64,000 bases of DNA from Hyphomicrobium_A sp039933175 (GCA_039933175.1 JBDTOR010000001.1:34526-98525); one strand, 5' to 3'. Shown: positions 1 through 9,305, counted from the stretch's first letter. Numbers and translations: made by a program. The notes: generated by a model not told the origin, from the sequence alone.

Positions 1-978
1 GGCCGGCTTGGTCATGGCGATAACCGGCGCCTTGTCGGGCTTCACGTAGAACTGCCAGCGCGCCAGTTCCGAGCCATTCGCCATCACGCGAATTTCGGCC
101 GATGAGCGCAGCTCGTAGCGGATCTCGGAAATGTCGTGGTTGGGCGCCGACGACTTGCCGGCCTCCGGTTTCTTGGCTTCGACGTGCTGGCGCTCGCTCG
201 AACCCTCGGCGAAGACATCGAGCGACGGTGCACCCAGACCCTGGCCGCTGGTGCGCACGATCAGCACGCTGCGCTCCGGCACCTCGACGAGCTTCGGCGT
301 TGCCGCCGCCGCGGCAGGACCTCGGGCGCCGTCAGCCAGCATCAGCGGCGGCTTGCCCGTATAGGACGGTGGCGTCACCCAGGCATCGAGCCGCGCCTCG
401 GAGAGGGCGATCGCCGAATTGAAACGGAATGCCGACCGCAGGCGGTCTGACGTGCTGTCGCCGACGAGCGCCAGCAATGCCACGACGCCGAGAACGAGCA
501 GTCCGCGCAGGGCAACCGGATCCTGGCGGTCGGCGCGCGGATGCGGCGGCCCAACCTTTAGACGCGATAGCGTCGCGGCGAGCCGGGCGCGGTGCGCCTG
601 CCAGATGACCGCGGTGCGCGGATCGTCGGCGTTGGCGGTGATGGTGTCCTCGTACGACGAGGCCGGCCGGTGCGGCACGCCCGAGACGCGCTCGATGCGG
701 CGCACGGCTTCGTCGTGCGAGGGGAAAGGCGTGCGTACGGCGTGCAGAAGCGCGGCGATGGCAGCGAGGGCGAACGCGCCCAGCAGCAGGTAGTGCAGCG
801 GATCCGACAGCATCGGCCACAGACCGGCGAGCGAAACGAGGAGGAACACCCCGGCGAGGCCAAGTATCAGCCATATGCGCGGCCACAGGCGTTCGAACAG
901 GAGCGCCCAGCGGCTGGCGCGCACCTTGCGCGCGAACTTGGCGTCGAGGGGAGGTGAGGCGGCCTTCGGCTCCGTCAT
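1..978 (-). CDS. TIGR02302/DUF4175 family membrane protein, N-terminal part
   Basis: This is the first 326 codons of a large membrane protein that runs off the left edge of the window, so its C-terminus is not visible. The start is an ATG at 978. After a short polar N-terminus come hydrophobic segments at about residues 26-75 and a further one near 130-150. A proline-rich stretch containing PPSYTGKPP and then soluble sequence follow. The arrangement matches the alphaproteobacterial TIGR02302 (DUF4175) family, which usually sits directly after lysA, as it does here. Its function is unknown; a cell-envelope role is only inferred from the membrane segments and proline-rich region. It is probably the last gene of the argH-lptM-lysA operon. 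Confidence 0.85.
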   Translation of the reverse strand, partial: MTEPKAASPPLDAKFARKVRASRWALLFERLWPRIWLILGLAGVFLLVSLAGLWPMLSDPLHYLLLGAFALAAIAALLHAVRTPFPSHDEAVRRIERVSGVPHRPASSYEDTITANADDPRTAVIWQAHRARLAATLSRLKVGPPHPRADRQDPVALRGLLVLGVVALLALVGDSTSDRLRSAFRFNSAIALSEARLDAWVTPPSYTGKPPLMLADGARGPAAAAATPKLVEVPERSVLIVRTSGQGLGAPSLDVFAEGSSERQHVEAKKPEAGKSSAPNHDISEIRYELRSSAEIRVMANGSELARWQFYVKPDKAPVIAMTKPA

Positions 979-1062
979 CGTAGGACGATAGCTGGAACAT
1001 TAAGGCGGGCAAAGCGGCGCGGCCGCGCACCCGGATTAAAATTTGGTCATTTAGTCGGGAAT

Positions 1063-2337
1063 TCAGCCCTTAGCGAGCCAGCTGGGGATGCGGTCGAGGG
1101 CGATGATGGCGTCGGTGCCGACGCGCGGACGCACGACGGCGTAGTCGGCGCCGTTCACCAGCACCTCGGGAATTAATGGCCGCGTATTGTAGCTCGACGA
1201 CATCACCGCGCCGTAAGCGCCCGCGGTCATCACGGCGATGAGGTCCTCGGCCTGTAATGGCGGCAAGCTTCGGTCGAGCGCCAGATAATCGCCGGTCTCG
1301 CACACCGGCCCGACGATATCCTGCACGATGGGCGGCATCGCCGACTTGGCTTCCTGGACCGGCCAGATCTCGTGCTGCGCTTCGTACAGGGTTGGGCGGA
1401 TGAGATCGTTCATCGCCGCATCGACGACGGTGAACGTCTTGTCGACGCCCTCCTTGCCGTAGAGGACGCGCGTGACGAGCACGCCGGCGTTGCCAACGAT
1501 GACGCGCCCCGGCTCCATGACGATCTTGAGGCCGAGATCGCCCAGCTGCTCCTTGACGATCTCGGCGTACGCCGAAGGCGGCGGCGCCATCTCGCCGTCC
1601 GACATATACGGCACGCCGAGGCCGCCGCCGATGTCGAGGTGCACGAGCTTATGGCCATCGGCGATCAGCTCCTCGGCGAGCTTGCGCATCAACCGGAAAG
1701 CGTTGCGGAACGGCTCCAGATCGGTGATCTGGCTGCCGATGTGCATATGGATGCCGGCGACTGCGATACCCGGCAGCTTGCGGGCTTCGGCGTAAAGAGA
1801 GCGCGCCTGGCCGTAGGGAATGCCGAACTTGTTCTCCGCCTTGCCGGTGGAGATCTTGGCGTGCGTCTTGGCGTCGACGTCCGGGTTGACGCGCAGTGCC
1901 ACATGCGCCGTGTGTCCCAGGCCTTCCGCCACCTCGCTCAGCGCGCGCAGCTCCGGCTCGCCCTCGACGTTGAAGCCGAGGATGCCCTGCTCCAGTGCGT
2001 AGGCCATCTCCTCGCGCGTCTTACCGACGCCTGCGAAGATGATCTTGTTGGCGGGTACGCCGGCAGCGAGCGCGCGGCGCAACTCGCCCTCGGAGACCAC
2101 GTCCATGCCGGCGCCAAGCTTTGCCAGCGTCGCTAGCACCGCCTGGTTGGAGTTCGATTTGACCGCAAAGCAGATGAGCGCGTCCTGGCCGGCGAAGGCC
2201 TCAGTCAGCACGCGGTAGTGCCGCTGCAGCGTCGCGGTGGAATAGCAATAGAACGGCGTTCCCACTTCGGCAGCGAGTCGCGCGAGCGAGACATCCTCGG
2301 CGTGGAGCACGCCGTCCTTGTAATGGAAGTGATGCAT
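1063..2337 (-). CDS. lysA: Diaminopimelate decarboxylase
   Basis: LysA decarboxylates meso-diaminopimelate to L-lysine, the last step of lysine synthesis, using pyridoxal phosphate. The protein has 424 residues, normal for the family. The PLP-binding lysine lies in the AVKSN motif near residue 59, the barrel has the glycine-rich HLDIGGGLG segment, and the C-terminal beta domain contains GPVCETGD with the active-site cysteine contributed across the dimer. It starts with ATG at 2337, 27 bases after lptM. The neighbouring argH and lptM and the downstream TIGR02302 gene form a conserved alphaproteobacterial order. Two other lysine genes, dapD and dapE, lie within 7 kb, so much of the pathway clusters here without being one operon. 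Confidence 0.97.
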   Translation of the reverse strand: MHHFHYKDGVLHAEDVSLARLAAEVGTPFYCYSTATLQRHYRVLTEAFAGQDALICFAVKSNSNQAVLATLAKLGAGMDVVSEGELRRALAAGVPANKIIFAGVGKTREEMAYALEQGILGFNVEGEPELRALSEVAEGLGHTAHVALRVNPDVDAKTHAKISTGKAENKFGIPYGQARSLYAEARKLPGIAVAGIHMHIGSQITDLEPFRNAFRLMRKLAEELIADGHKLVHLDIGGGLGVPYMSDGEMAPPPSAYAEIVKEQLGDLGLKIVMEPGRVIVGNAGVLVTRVLYGKEGVDKTFTVVDAAMNDLIRPTLYEAQHEIWPVQEAKSAMPPIVQDIVGPVCETGDYLALDRSLPPLQAEDLIAVMTAGAYGAVMSSSYNTRPLIPEVLVNGADYAVVRPRVGTDAIIALDRIPSWLAKG

Positions 2338-2364
2338 GGCGGGCTTTGTAGCGCCCGATTCGCT

Positions 2365-2586
2365 TTAACGCAGCAGCGGATCGAGAATGAAGCCGTCATG
2401 CGGCTTGGGCGGGGCGGCGCTTTCGGGCTGGGTGCCGGCGGCTTCGGCCGACTTGGCGGTGCCGGCGGCCTTGGCTGACGGCGGCGGATCGAGCGAGCCG
2501 CGGACGCCGCAGGCGCCGAGCCCAAGGCACAGCCCGGCGGCCACAAGCGCGGCAATTGTCGCCTTCGGTGTCACCGTTACGCGCAT
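2365..2586 (-). CDS. lptM: LptM-type small lipoprotein
   Basis: A 73-residue lipoprotein. Residues 1-25 form a signal sequence that ends in the lipobox LGAC, with the acylated cysteine at 26. The mature start GVRGSLDPPP resembles the conserved N-terminus of the LptM (YifL) family, and a low-complexity Ala/Pro/Lys tail follows. LptM is known in enterobacteria to help mature the LPS translocon LptD/LptE; that role is inferred here by family. The position between argH and lysA is the usual one for this lipoprotein in many proteobacteria. The chosen ATG (2586) gives a clean signal peptide; an upstream start would add six residues. Confidence 0.75.
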   Translation of the reverse strand: MRVTVTPKATIAALVAAGLCLGLGACGVRGSLDPPPSAKAAGTAKSAEAAGTQPESAAPPKPHDGFILDPLLR

Positions 2587-2678
2587 ATCCCCGACCGATC
2601 CCACTGGCTAAACAGCCGAAATAGCAGGGCACTCCACCGCTGAGGCGGAACTTGGGCGCCCGACCGTAGCTCCCAGTT

Positions 2679-4088
2679 CTAGCCCCTCGGTGGGGCCTTT
2701 TCCAACCGCTTCCGCCAGGCGGCAGCCATTTTGGCCACGTTCTGTGGCGCGGTTCCCCCATGGCTGACACGGCTAGCGACCGAGTTCTGGGGGCTCAAAA
2801 CCGAGAAAACGTCGCCGGTTATGCGTGGCTCGGCTGCCTGCATGTCCGCCAGCGACAACTTATCCAACGGTAGATTCTTGGCCTCCGCCGCGGCGACAAT
2901 GCGCCCAGTGACGTGGTGGGCATCCCGGAATGGCATCTTCAGCACCCGCACCAGCCAGTCGGCGAGGTCGGTCGCCGTCGAATAGCCCCCGCCAGCAGCG
3001 GCGAGCAGCACCTTCTCCTGCGGCTGCATGTCGTCGACCATCCCGGTCGTCGCGGCGATGGCCAGCGCAAGGCTGTCGAAGGCGTCGAAGGCGACCTCCT
3101 TGTCCTCCTGCATATCCTTCGAATAGGCGAGCGGCAGCCCCTTCATGACGATGAGTAGGCTCTGGAAGGCCCCGGCGATGCGTCCGACCTTGGCGCGCGT
3201 TAGTTCGGCGGCATCGGGGTTGCGCTTCTGCGGCATGATCGAGGAGCCGGTGGTGAACTTGTCCGACAGCTTGATGAAGCCGAACTGCGGTGTCGACCAC
3301 AGCACGACCTCCTCGGCGAAGCGCGACAGATGCACGGCGCAGATCGATGCCGCGGCCAGCGTCTCGAGCACGAAGTCGCGGTCGGAGACGGCGTCGAGCG
3401 AGTTGTCGGTCGGCTTGTCGAAGCCGAGGGCCTTGGCGGTCGCGTGCCTGTCGATGGGGAACGACGTGCCCGCCAGCGCCGCCGAGCCGAGCGGACACTC
3501 GTTCAGCCGCGTGCGCGCGTCCGCCAGCCGTCCGCGGTCGCGGCCGATCATCTCGACATAGGCGAGCAGATGATGGCCGAAGGTGACGGGCTGGGCTGGC
3601 TGCAGATGCGTGAAACCCGGCATGACTGTCGCGGCGTGCGCCTCGGCCTTGCGGACGAGCGCCAGTTGCAGGCCCGCCAGCGCGTCGTCGAGCCCGTCGA
3701 GCCGCTCGCGCACGTACAGCCGGAAGTCGGTTGCCACCTGGTCGTTGCGCGAGCGCGCCGTGTGCAAGCGCCCGGCCGGCGTGCCGATTACCTCCTTGAG
3801 GCGGCTTTCGACGTTCATGTGCACGTCCTCGAGGGCGCGCGAGAACACCATCTTGCCGCTCTCGATCTCGGCCGCTACCTGATCGAGACCCTTGATGATC
3901 GCCTTGGCGTCCTCCGGGGCGATGATGCCCGCGTCGGCCAGCATGGCAGCGTGCGCCTTAGAGGCGCGGATGTCCTGTGGGGCCAAACGCTTGTCGAAGC
4001 CGATGGAGGCGTTTATCTCCTCCATGATCTCCGCGGGCGAGGCCGAGAAGCGCCCGCCCCACATGCTATTAGCAGGCTTGTCCGTCAC
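2679..4088 (-). CDS. argH: Argininosuccinate lyase
   Basis: ArgH splits argininosuccinate into arginine and fumarate, the last step of arginine synthesis. The 469-residue product has the fumarase/aspartase-superfamily signature GSSIMPQKRNP at 281-291 in the catalytic loop. It also has TARSRNDQ near 110-117 and GFTHLQPAQP near 158-167. Translation appears to begin at a GTG (4088) with a GGAG about 10 bases upstream. It is the first gene of the leftward argH-lptM-lysA-TIGR02302 group and is divergent from tlpA, with 53 bases between them, so both promoters must lie in that short gap. Other arginine genes (argE, argD, argF) are 20 kb away. Confidence 0.97.
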   Translation of the reverse strand: MTDKPANSMWGGRFSASPAEIMEEINASIGFDKRLAPQDIRASKAHAAMLADAGIIAPEDAKAIIKGLDQVAAEIESGKMVFSRALEDVHMNVESRLKEVIGTPAGRLHTARSRNDQVATDFRLYVRERLDGLDDALAGLQLALVRKAEAHAATVMPGFTHLQPAQPVTFGHHLLAYVEMIGRDRGRLADARTRLNECPLGSAALAGTSFPIDRHATAKALGFDKPTDNSLDAVSDRDFVLETLAAASICAVHLSRFAEEVVLWSTPQFGFIKLSDKFTTGSSIMPQKRNPDAAELTRAKVGRIAGAFQSLLIVMKGLPLAYSKDMQEDKEVAFDAFDSLALAIAATTGMVDDMQPQEKVLLAAAGGGYSTATDLADWLVRVLKMPFRDAHHVTGRIVAAAEAKNLPLDKLSLADMQAAEPRITGDVFSVLSPQNSVASRVSHGGTAPQNVAKMAAAWRKRLEKAPPRG

Positions 4089-4141
4089 GGCTTGGGTGCT
4101 CCGTCAGGGGCCGGTCGATTTGGTTCGGCGAAAGTAGGCAC

Positions 4142-4795
4142 ATGAGCAATCAGCGGCCGGTAGAAAAGCAGAACCGCCCGACGGCTTGGTATGCGTGGTT
4201 TGCCGCCATATCAGCGCTGGCAGCGTTCGCGGCGGTATACGTCACGTTGGGCCAACATGACAATCAAACGGTGGGTACGCCGTCGGCCGAAGCGCCGGCT
4301 GCAACCATTAAGCCGAGCGGCAACCCGCTGGCTACCGGCGCCATGACCACGTTCGTCTTCAAGCCGCAGCCTGCGCCGCTCCCTGATCTCCAATTTGTTA
4401 ACGGCAGCGGAAATCAGGTCAGCTTCGCCAGCTTCCACGGCAAGGTCGTGCTGCTCAACGTGTGGGCCACATGGTGCGCACCCTGCCGCGAGGAGATGCC
4501 GGCGCTCGATAAGCTGCAGGCGGCGCTCGGGTCCGACAAGTTCGAGGTCGTGGCGCTGGCGGTCGACAAGTCCGGCGTCGAAGGGGCGAAGAAGTTCCTG
4601 GCCGACATCAAGGCCGAGAAGCTGGAGCCTTATGCAGACCCGACGGCCAAGGAAGGCACGCGGCTGAAGGTTATCGGCATGCCGACGACGATCCTCATCG
4701 ACCGCGAGGGCCGGGAGATCGGCCGGCTCATCGGCCCGGCGCACTGGGACAGCCCCGAAGCCAAGCGGCTGATCGAGGCTCAGTTGCAGAATTAG
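4142..4795 (+). CDS. tlpA: TlpA-family membrane-anchored thiol-disulfide reductase
   Basis: A 217-residue thioredoxin-fold protein held in the inner membrane by one N-terminal segment (about residues 15-37), with its catalytic domain in the periplasm. The active site WCAPC is at 111-115, in the TlpA/ResA-like context VWATWCAPCREEMP, and the cis-proline loop GMPTT is present. TlpA proteins keep cysteines of periplasmic targets reduced, typically those of cytochrome c oxidase or its copper chaperones. Divergent placement beside argH is common in Hyphomicrobiales. The stop codon overlaps that of the convergent downstream gene by two bases. Confidence 0.9.
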   Translation: MSNQRPVEKQNRPTAWYAWFAAISALAAFAAVYVTLGQHDNQTVGTPSAEAPAATIKPSGNPLATGAMTTFVFKPQPAPLPDLQFVNGSGNQVSFASFHGKVVLLNVWATWCAPCREEMPALDKLQAALGSDKFEVVALAVDKSGVEGAKKFLADIKAEKLEPYADPTAKEGTRLKVIGMPTTILIDREGREIGRLIGPAHWDSPEAKRLIEAQLQN

Positions 4796-5277
4796 AAGAT
4801 CAGGTGCGAAGCGAGTGCGATGGCAGCGACCGCGAGGGCGCCGAAGAACAGCATCTCGTTGCGGCGCGCGGCCAGCTCGGCGCGCTCGACTTGCGTCTGC
4901 AGCGCACCCAACTCGGCGAGCTTGCGGTCGATGGGCGCGAACGACTTGTAGGTCAGCCCGACGAAGCTGCCCTTGTCACCCTCGATGGAGTCTAGGCGCG
5001 TCTTGATATCCTTGCAGGAGCGCTGCAGGTCGGTGATCTTGTAGTCGCGCGAATTCTTGAGGGTCTCTTCGAATGCCTGGAAGCGCCGCGTGCGGTTGGC
5101 CTCCTCGGTCATGTCGGTGATGGTCTGGCGCGATTTCTCCAGCTCTCGCTCGAGCCGCGCTATGGTTCCGTTGATGCGTTCGAATTGCACCGCCGCCTCG
5201 GCGACGAAGCCATCGCGACCCACCCATTTGCCCGCGGCTGAAGAGGCCACCGAGATCACCTTTTCGCCTTGCAGCAC
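4792..5277 (-). CDS. Hypothetical coiled-coil protein with C-terminal membrane anchor
   Basis: I do not recognise a named family. The product is about 161 residues. Residues from roughly 30 to 135 are rich in charged heptads (RLERELEKSRQ and similar), predicting a long coiled coil. The last 20 residues (FFGALAVAAIALASHLIF) form one hydrophobic segment ending at the C-terminus, so this looks like a tail-anchored protein exposed to the cytoplasm. I place the start at a GTG (5277) with AGGGG about 8 bases upstream; an upstream GTG at 5304 is possible. Its stop overlaps tlpA's stop by convergence. Base composition matches its neighbours, supporting a real gene. Confidence 0.65.
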   Translation of the reverse strand: MLQGEKVISVASSAAGKWVGRDGFVAEAAVQFERINGTIARLERELEKSRQTITDMTEEANRTRRFQAFEETLKNSRDYKITDLQRSCKDIKTRLDSIEGDKGSFVGLTYKSFAPIDRKLAELGALQTQVERAELAARRNEMLFFGALAVAAIALASHLIF

Positions 5278-5455
5278 GACGCAACCCCTACCAACGCCAC
5301 TCACCCCCGAAACTTTCGCGAGTATGGCGAATGGGGTTTAACGCGACGTATCCAATTGACGCGCCCGACAGAAGAAATCGTTCGCATTGACAGTATTTTG
5401 CGCCCGCGCGACAAGGCGGGCAGTTAGCCGCAAAATGAAGAAAACGGGGAGCCCG

Positions 5456-6313
5456 ATGTCTCAGAACATGAACACCGCCGAGTTGCAGAGCGCGATCGAG
5501 GCGGTGTGGGAAGAGCGGCAGGGCATTTCGGCCGGCACCACCGGCGTCGTCCGCGACACGGTGGAGAAGACGCTTGACCTGTTGGACAAGGGCGAGGTGC
5601 GGGTCGCCGAGAAGGGCCCGGAAGGCTGGACCGTCAATCAGTGGCTCAAGAAGGCCGTGCTGCTGTCGTTCCGCCTGAACGACATGGTGCCGATCTCCGG
5701 CGCCCCGGGCGGGGCCACCTGGTGGGACAAGGTGCCCTCCAAGTTCGACGGCATGACCCCCGATGATTTCCGCCGCGCCGGTTTCCGCGCCGTCCCGGGC
5801 TGCATCGTCCGCCGCTCCGCCTACATTGCGCCCGGCGTCGTGCTGCTGCCCGCGTTCGTGAACCTCGGCGCCTATGTCGACGAGGGCACCATGGTCGATA
5901 CCTGGGCCACGGTCGGCTCGTGCGCTCAGATCGGCAAGAACTGCCACATCTCCGGCGGCGCCGGCATCGGCGGCGTTCTGGAGCCGCTCCAGGCCGGCCC
6001 GGTCATCATCGAAGACAACTGCTTCATTGGTGCCCGCGCGGAAGTCGCCGAGGGCGTGCTGGTCGGCGAGGGCTCGGTGCTGTCGATGGGCGTCTATCTC
6101 GGCGCCTCGACGACCATCATCAATCGCACCACGGGCGAGAAGTTCTTCGGCAAGGTGCCGCCTTACTCGGTCGTGGTATCCGGCACGATGCCGGCCAAGA
6201 AGCCGCTGCCCGATGGCTCGCCAGGCCCCAATCTCTATTGCGCCGTCATCGTCAAGCAGGTCGACGCGCAGACGCGCTCCAAGACCTCGATCAACGAGCT
6301 GCTACGCGACTAG
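5456..6313 (+). CDS. dapD: Tetrahydrodipicolinate N-succinyltransferase
   Basis: DapD transfers succinyl from succinyl-CoA to tetrahydrodipicolinate in the lysine/diaminopimelate pathway. The 285-residue product has the alpha-helical N-terminus and then the left-handed beta-helix of hexapeptide repeats (about 105-230), including GGAGIGGVLEP and the EDNCFIGARAEV repeat region. I chose the ATG at 5456, preceded by GGGGAG at good spacing; longer reading from 5387 adds 23 unconserved residues. It converges with the next gene, the stops overlapping by two bases. dapE, the later desuccinylase of the same pathway, lies 1.8 kb downstream on the same strand. Confidence 0.96.
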   Translation: MSQNMNTAELQSAIEAVWEERQGISAGTTGVVRDTVEKTLDLLDKGEVRVAEKGPEGWTVNQWLKKAVLLSFRLNDMVPISGAPGGATWWDKVPSKFDGMTPDDFRRAGFRAVPGCIVRRSAYIAPGVVLLPAFVNLGAYVDEGTMVDTWATVGSCAQIGKNCHISGGAGIGGVLEPLQAGPVIIEDNCFIGARAEVAEGVLVGEGSVLSMGVYLGASTTIINRTTGEKFFGKVPPYSVVVSGTMPAKKPLPDGSPGPNLYCAVIVKQVDAQTRSKTSINELLRD

Positions 6314-6699
6314 GGCCTGTTTGACTGCTCCTTCGCTGCAGCCTCACTGGATTTGAACTCGACCTGATACTGGGCGTTAGCTGTCAGCGTAACGAAATTG
6401 TCCTCGGGGCGCAGGCGCAAGTTGTTGCTTTGAATGTTGAGGCTGGAAAGCTTGCAACTTGACGCCAGCGTGGCGAGAATGGCGGCGCATTCCTTGGCGC
6501 CGATCTCATAGAGCTGTCTGCGTCCGTTTTCCATAACGTTCCGTTGGTCGTCGAGATCGTCGGATTTGAGCGGCACCCGGAGGGTGAATTGCACGCCCAC
6601 GGCCGTGGGACGCTGTAGATAGTTTGGCGTCTGGGCCGCGGCTGGCGGCGTCGGTACCGCGAGGGCAAACGTCATCAGACCTGCCAGGATCGCGCGCAT
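6310..6699 (-). CDS. Hypothetical secreted protein
   Basis: Unrecognised. A 129-residue protein with a classical signal peptide (residues 1 to about 22, ending AAAQ), so probably periplasmic. The mature part has two cysteines, one in GAKECAAIL and one in SSCKLSSL, that could form a disulfide. It ends in a polar tail. The pattern of alternating strand-like segments around VTLTANAQYQVEFKS vaguely recalls small periplasmic SIMPL-like domains, but I would not assign that. ATG at 6699 is preceded by GGAG eight bases upstream. It converges on dapD. Confidence 0.65.
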   Translation of the reverse strand: MRAILAGLMTFALAVPTPPAAAQTPNYLQRPTAVGVQFTLRVPLKSDDLDDQRNVMENGRRQLYEIGAKECAAILATLASSCKLSSLNIQSNNLRLRPEDNFVTLTANAQYQVEFKSSEAAAKEQSNRP

Positions 6700-6903
6700 T
6701 AATTGCTCCAGGTTCGAGGTTGCCGAGATTGGCCCGGGCCGGCGAGAAATTTCCCTCACCCTCGCCGGAGCCACAACAAAAAATTGAAACGCCTCCTGAC
6801 AGAATACTAATTTAGGAATTGTGCGTGCCGCATGCTTGATGATCGGACGCGTTTTGGGGTTTAGATGCGCTTGGCGGCTCCAACCGTCGACCATAGGCTG
6901 GGT

Positions 6904-7665
6904 ATGAATAACTACCGCAACCTCGCCAGCCAGAAGATCGCCGAGACGCTGACGACACTGGCGTCGCGCATCGGCGAGCGCTTTCCGGGCTCGGGATTGC
7001 TTGGGGTGTGTCGCGAGCTGATCGCCATGGCGGAACAGACCTCAGACCGCGCCGAAAAGATCGCCCGCCCCAATATCCCGCTGATCATGGGCGTGTGGCT
7101 GCTGCTGCTGCTCGCTGCCAGCACCATCGTTTGGCTCCTCAGCAAGGCAACCCGGCTAGAAGCCTCCACCGAACTGACCAACGTCATGCAGGGTGTCGAT
7201 GCCGGCGTTAGCCTGCTCATCGTGCTGGGCGGCGCGGCCTTCTATCTATCAAGCCTCGAAAGCCGCTGGCGCCGCCGGGCGGTTCTCAAGGCGCTGCATG
7301 AATTCCGCTCCGTCGCCCACGTCATCGACATGCACCAGCTGACCAAGGATCCGAGCGCACTCGGCGGCCCACGCACCAGCTCGTCGCCGGACCGCGAGAT
7401 GACGCGCTTCGAACTCGTGCGCTACCTCAGCTACTGTTCGGAAATGCTGTCGCTGGCCAGCAAGTCCGCGGCCGTCTACGCCGAGAAGATCGATGACCCC
7501 GCAGTGGTCGATGCGGTTGGCGACATCGAGCGGCTGACGACCAATCTCAGCCAGAAGATCTGGCAGAAGATCACGCTGGTCGAAACCGAGATCGAGGATG
7601 TGCGCGGCGCCAAGGCGATGTCCGCCGGCGAGCTCACGTTCGCGCAGCACATAAAAAGCGACTAG
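6904..7665 (+). CDS. Hypothetical inner-membrane protein, two transmembrane helices
   Basis: Unrecognised family. About 253 residues. Two hydrophobic segments at roughly 59-79 (IPLIMGVWLLLLLAASTIVW) and 98-117 form a helical hairpin. An amphipathic N-terminus lies on one side and a long, mostly helical C-terminal domain (about 120-253) begins with the basic patch RWRRRAVLKAL. The C-terminal domain is probably cytoplasmic by the positive-inside rule. The start could instead be the ATG at 6865, which has GGGG upstream and adds 13 residues. It is followed after 9 bases by the DUF805 gene and then dapE on the same strand, so the three may be co-transcribed. Confidence 0.7.
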   Translation: MNNYRNLASQKIAETLTTLASRIGERFPGSGLLGVCRELIAMAEQTSDRAEKIARPNIPLIMGVWLLLLLAASTIVWLLSKATRLEASTELTNVMQGVDAGVSLLIVLGGAAFYLSSLESRWRRRAVLKALHEFRSVAHVIDMHQLTKDPSALGGPRTSSSPDREMTRFELVRYLSYCSEMLSLASKSAAVYAEKIDDPAVVDAVGDIERLTTNLSQKIWQKITLVETEIEDVRGAKAMSAGELTFAQHIKSD

Positions 7666-7674
7666 GGCTGCACG

Positions 7675-8127
7675 ATGGACAGGCTGTTCACCCTGCTGAC
7701 CTCGTTTCACGGCCGTATTCCGCGGCAGCAATGGTGGATCGGCTTCATCATCACCTTTCTCGGCAGCATCGCCGGGACGCTGCTGTTCAACCCCGACATG
7801 CTGGTCAGCGACGAGGCCGTGCCGCCGCAGTGGCCCGATACGTTCTGGCAGCTCGCCTGGCTGGTGCCGGCCACGGCGATTACCGTAAAGCGCTTCAACG
7901 ATCGCGACTGGCCGTGGTGGCTAGGCTATGCATTTGCGGCGTTCGGCGCGTTTCTCTACGTGGCGCCGCACTTCGGGTTGCTGATCGACCCTGAGGCCGG
8001 CGGCGTCGGCGCGGCCAGTTTCTGGCTGTTGGTGGTTGTCATCCTCGCTGTCTCGATCGACAACGGGTTTCTCCGCGGCACGCGCGGCCCCAATCGCTAC
8101 GGTCCCGATCCATTGGCAGGAGCCTAG
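7675..8127 (+). CDS. DUF805 family membrane protein
   Basis: A 150-residue membrane protein that starts FTLLTSFHGRIPRQQWWIGF, typical of DUF805 proteins, where an N-terminal F-x-G-R-x-x-R-x-x-W/Y element precedes four hydrophobic helices. The second half has the family's VKRFNDRDWPWW segment and a C-terminal RGTRGPNRYGPDP motif. DUF805 has no established function. It lies 8 bases upstream of dapE and 9 bases downstream of the preceding membrane protein, suggesting a short operon. Confidence 0.85.
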   Translation: MDRLFTLLTSFHGRIPRQQWWIGFIITFLGSIAGTLLFNPDMLVSDEAVPPQWPDTFWQLAWLVPATAITVKRFNDRDWPWWLGYAFAAFGAFLYVAPHFGLLIDPEAGGVGAASFWLLVVVILAVSIDNGFLRGTRGPNRYGPDPLAGA

Positions 8128-8135
8128 ACATCGGC

Positions 8136-9305
8136 ATGTCGACCGCCTCAGATCCCGTCGCGCTGGCCCAGGCGCTGATCCGCTGCGAAAGCGTGACACC
8201 CGCCGAAGGCGGCGCGCTGACGCTGCTGGAGGGCGTTCTCTCCGCCGCCGGGTTCGAGTGCCACCGCATGACCTTTTCCGAGCCGGGCTTCCCCGACGTG
8301 CAGAACCTCTACGCGCGGCTCGGCAACACCGGGCCCAACCTCTGCTTTGCCGGCCATACCGACGTCGTGCCGCCGGGCGACATCGACGCGTGGACGTCGC
8401 CCCCGTTTGCCGCCCAGATCCGCGACGGCGTCCTCTACGGCCGCGGCGCCGTCGATATGAAGGGTGAGATCGCCTGCTTCGTGGCGGCCGCGAAGCGCTT
8501 TCTGGACGCTGGCGGCGGCAAGCTGCCTGGGTCGATCTCGCTGCTGATCACCGGCGATGAGGAGGGCGACAGCGTCAACGGCACCATCAAGGTGCTCGAC
8601 TGGCTGAAGGCACGCGGCGAAGTTCTGCACGCCTGCGTGGTGGGAGAGCCGTCGAGCCGCCACGCCGTGGGCGATGAGATCAAAATCGGGCGCCGCGGCT
8701 CGCTCAACGGCGACCTCGTCGTCGAAGGCAAGCAGGGTCACGCCGCCTACCCGCACATCGCCGACAATCCGGTGCCGAAGCTCGCCCGCATCATCGACAG
8801 GTTGTCGAACCTGCGGCTCGACAACGGCACGTCGAACTTCGAAGCCTCGCATCTGGTCGTCACGGTCATCTCGGTGCCGAACACGGCGACCAACGTCATT
8901 CCCGCCCAGGCACGGGCGCGCTTTAACGTGCGCTACAACGATGCGCATCAGCGCGCGACGCTCGAAGACGTGCTGCGCAAGGCGTGCACGGAAGCAGCCG
9001 CCGAGGTCGGCGCGCGCTTCACGCTTTCGTTCTCCGGCACCGGCGATGTGTTCGTGACGCAAGCAGGTCCGCTCGTCCAAACTATGCAGGTTGCAGTGCA
9101 GGAGATCACCGGGCGCACACCCAAGCTGTCGACGACAGGCGGCACATCCGACGCCCGCTTCATCAAAGATCATTGCCCAGTGATCGAACTCGGATTGCTC
9201 AATGCCACCATTCACCAGGTCGATGAATGCGTGCCGGTCGCCGATCTCGAAACGCTGACCAAAATCTACGAGCGCTTCATCGCGCTGTTTTTCGCACGCG
9301 CATAG
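8136..9305 (+). CDS. dapE: Succinyl-diaminopimelate desuccinylase
   Basis: DapE hydrolyses N-succinyl-LL-diaminopimelate to LL-diaminopimelate and succinate with two zinc ions. The 389-residue M20-family protein shows the metal-ligand motifs GHTDVVPPG (73-81), GRGAVDMKG (102-110) and GDEEGDS (140-146), and the dimerisation-domain sequence GRRGSLNGDL. It continues the dapD step encoded upstream. Start ATG 8136 lies 8 bases after the DUF805 gene. A small cyclic-nucleotide-binding protein gene follows about 85 bases downstream. Confidence 0.97.
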   Translation: MSTASDPVALAQALIRCESVTPAEGGALTLLEGVLSAAGFECHRMTFSEPGFPDVQNLYARLGNTGPNLCFAGHTDVVPPGDIDAWTSPPFAAQIRDGVLYGRGAVDMKGEIACFVAAAKRFLDAGGGKLPGSISLLITGDEEGDSVNGTIKVLDWLKARGEVLHACVVGEPSSRHAVGDEIKIGRRGSLNGDLVVEGKQGHAAYPHIADNPVPKLARIIDRLSNLRLDNGTSNFEASHLVVTVISVPNTATNVIPAQARARFNVRYNDAHQRATLEDVLRKACTEAAAEVGARFTLSFSGTGDVFVTQAGPLVQTMQVAVQEITGRTPKLSTTGGTSDARFIKDHCPVIELGLLNATIHQVDECVPVADLETLTKIYERFIALFFARA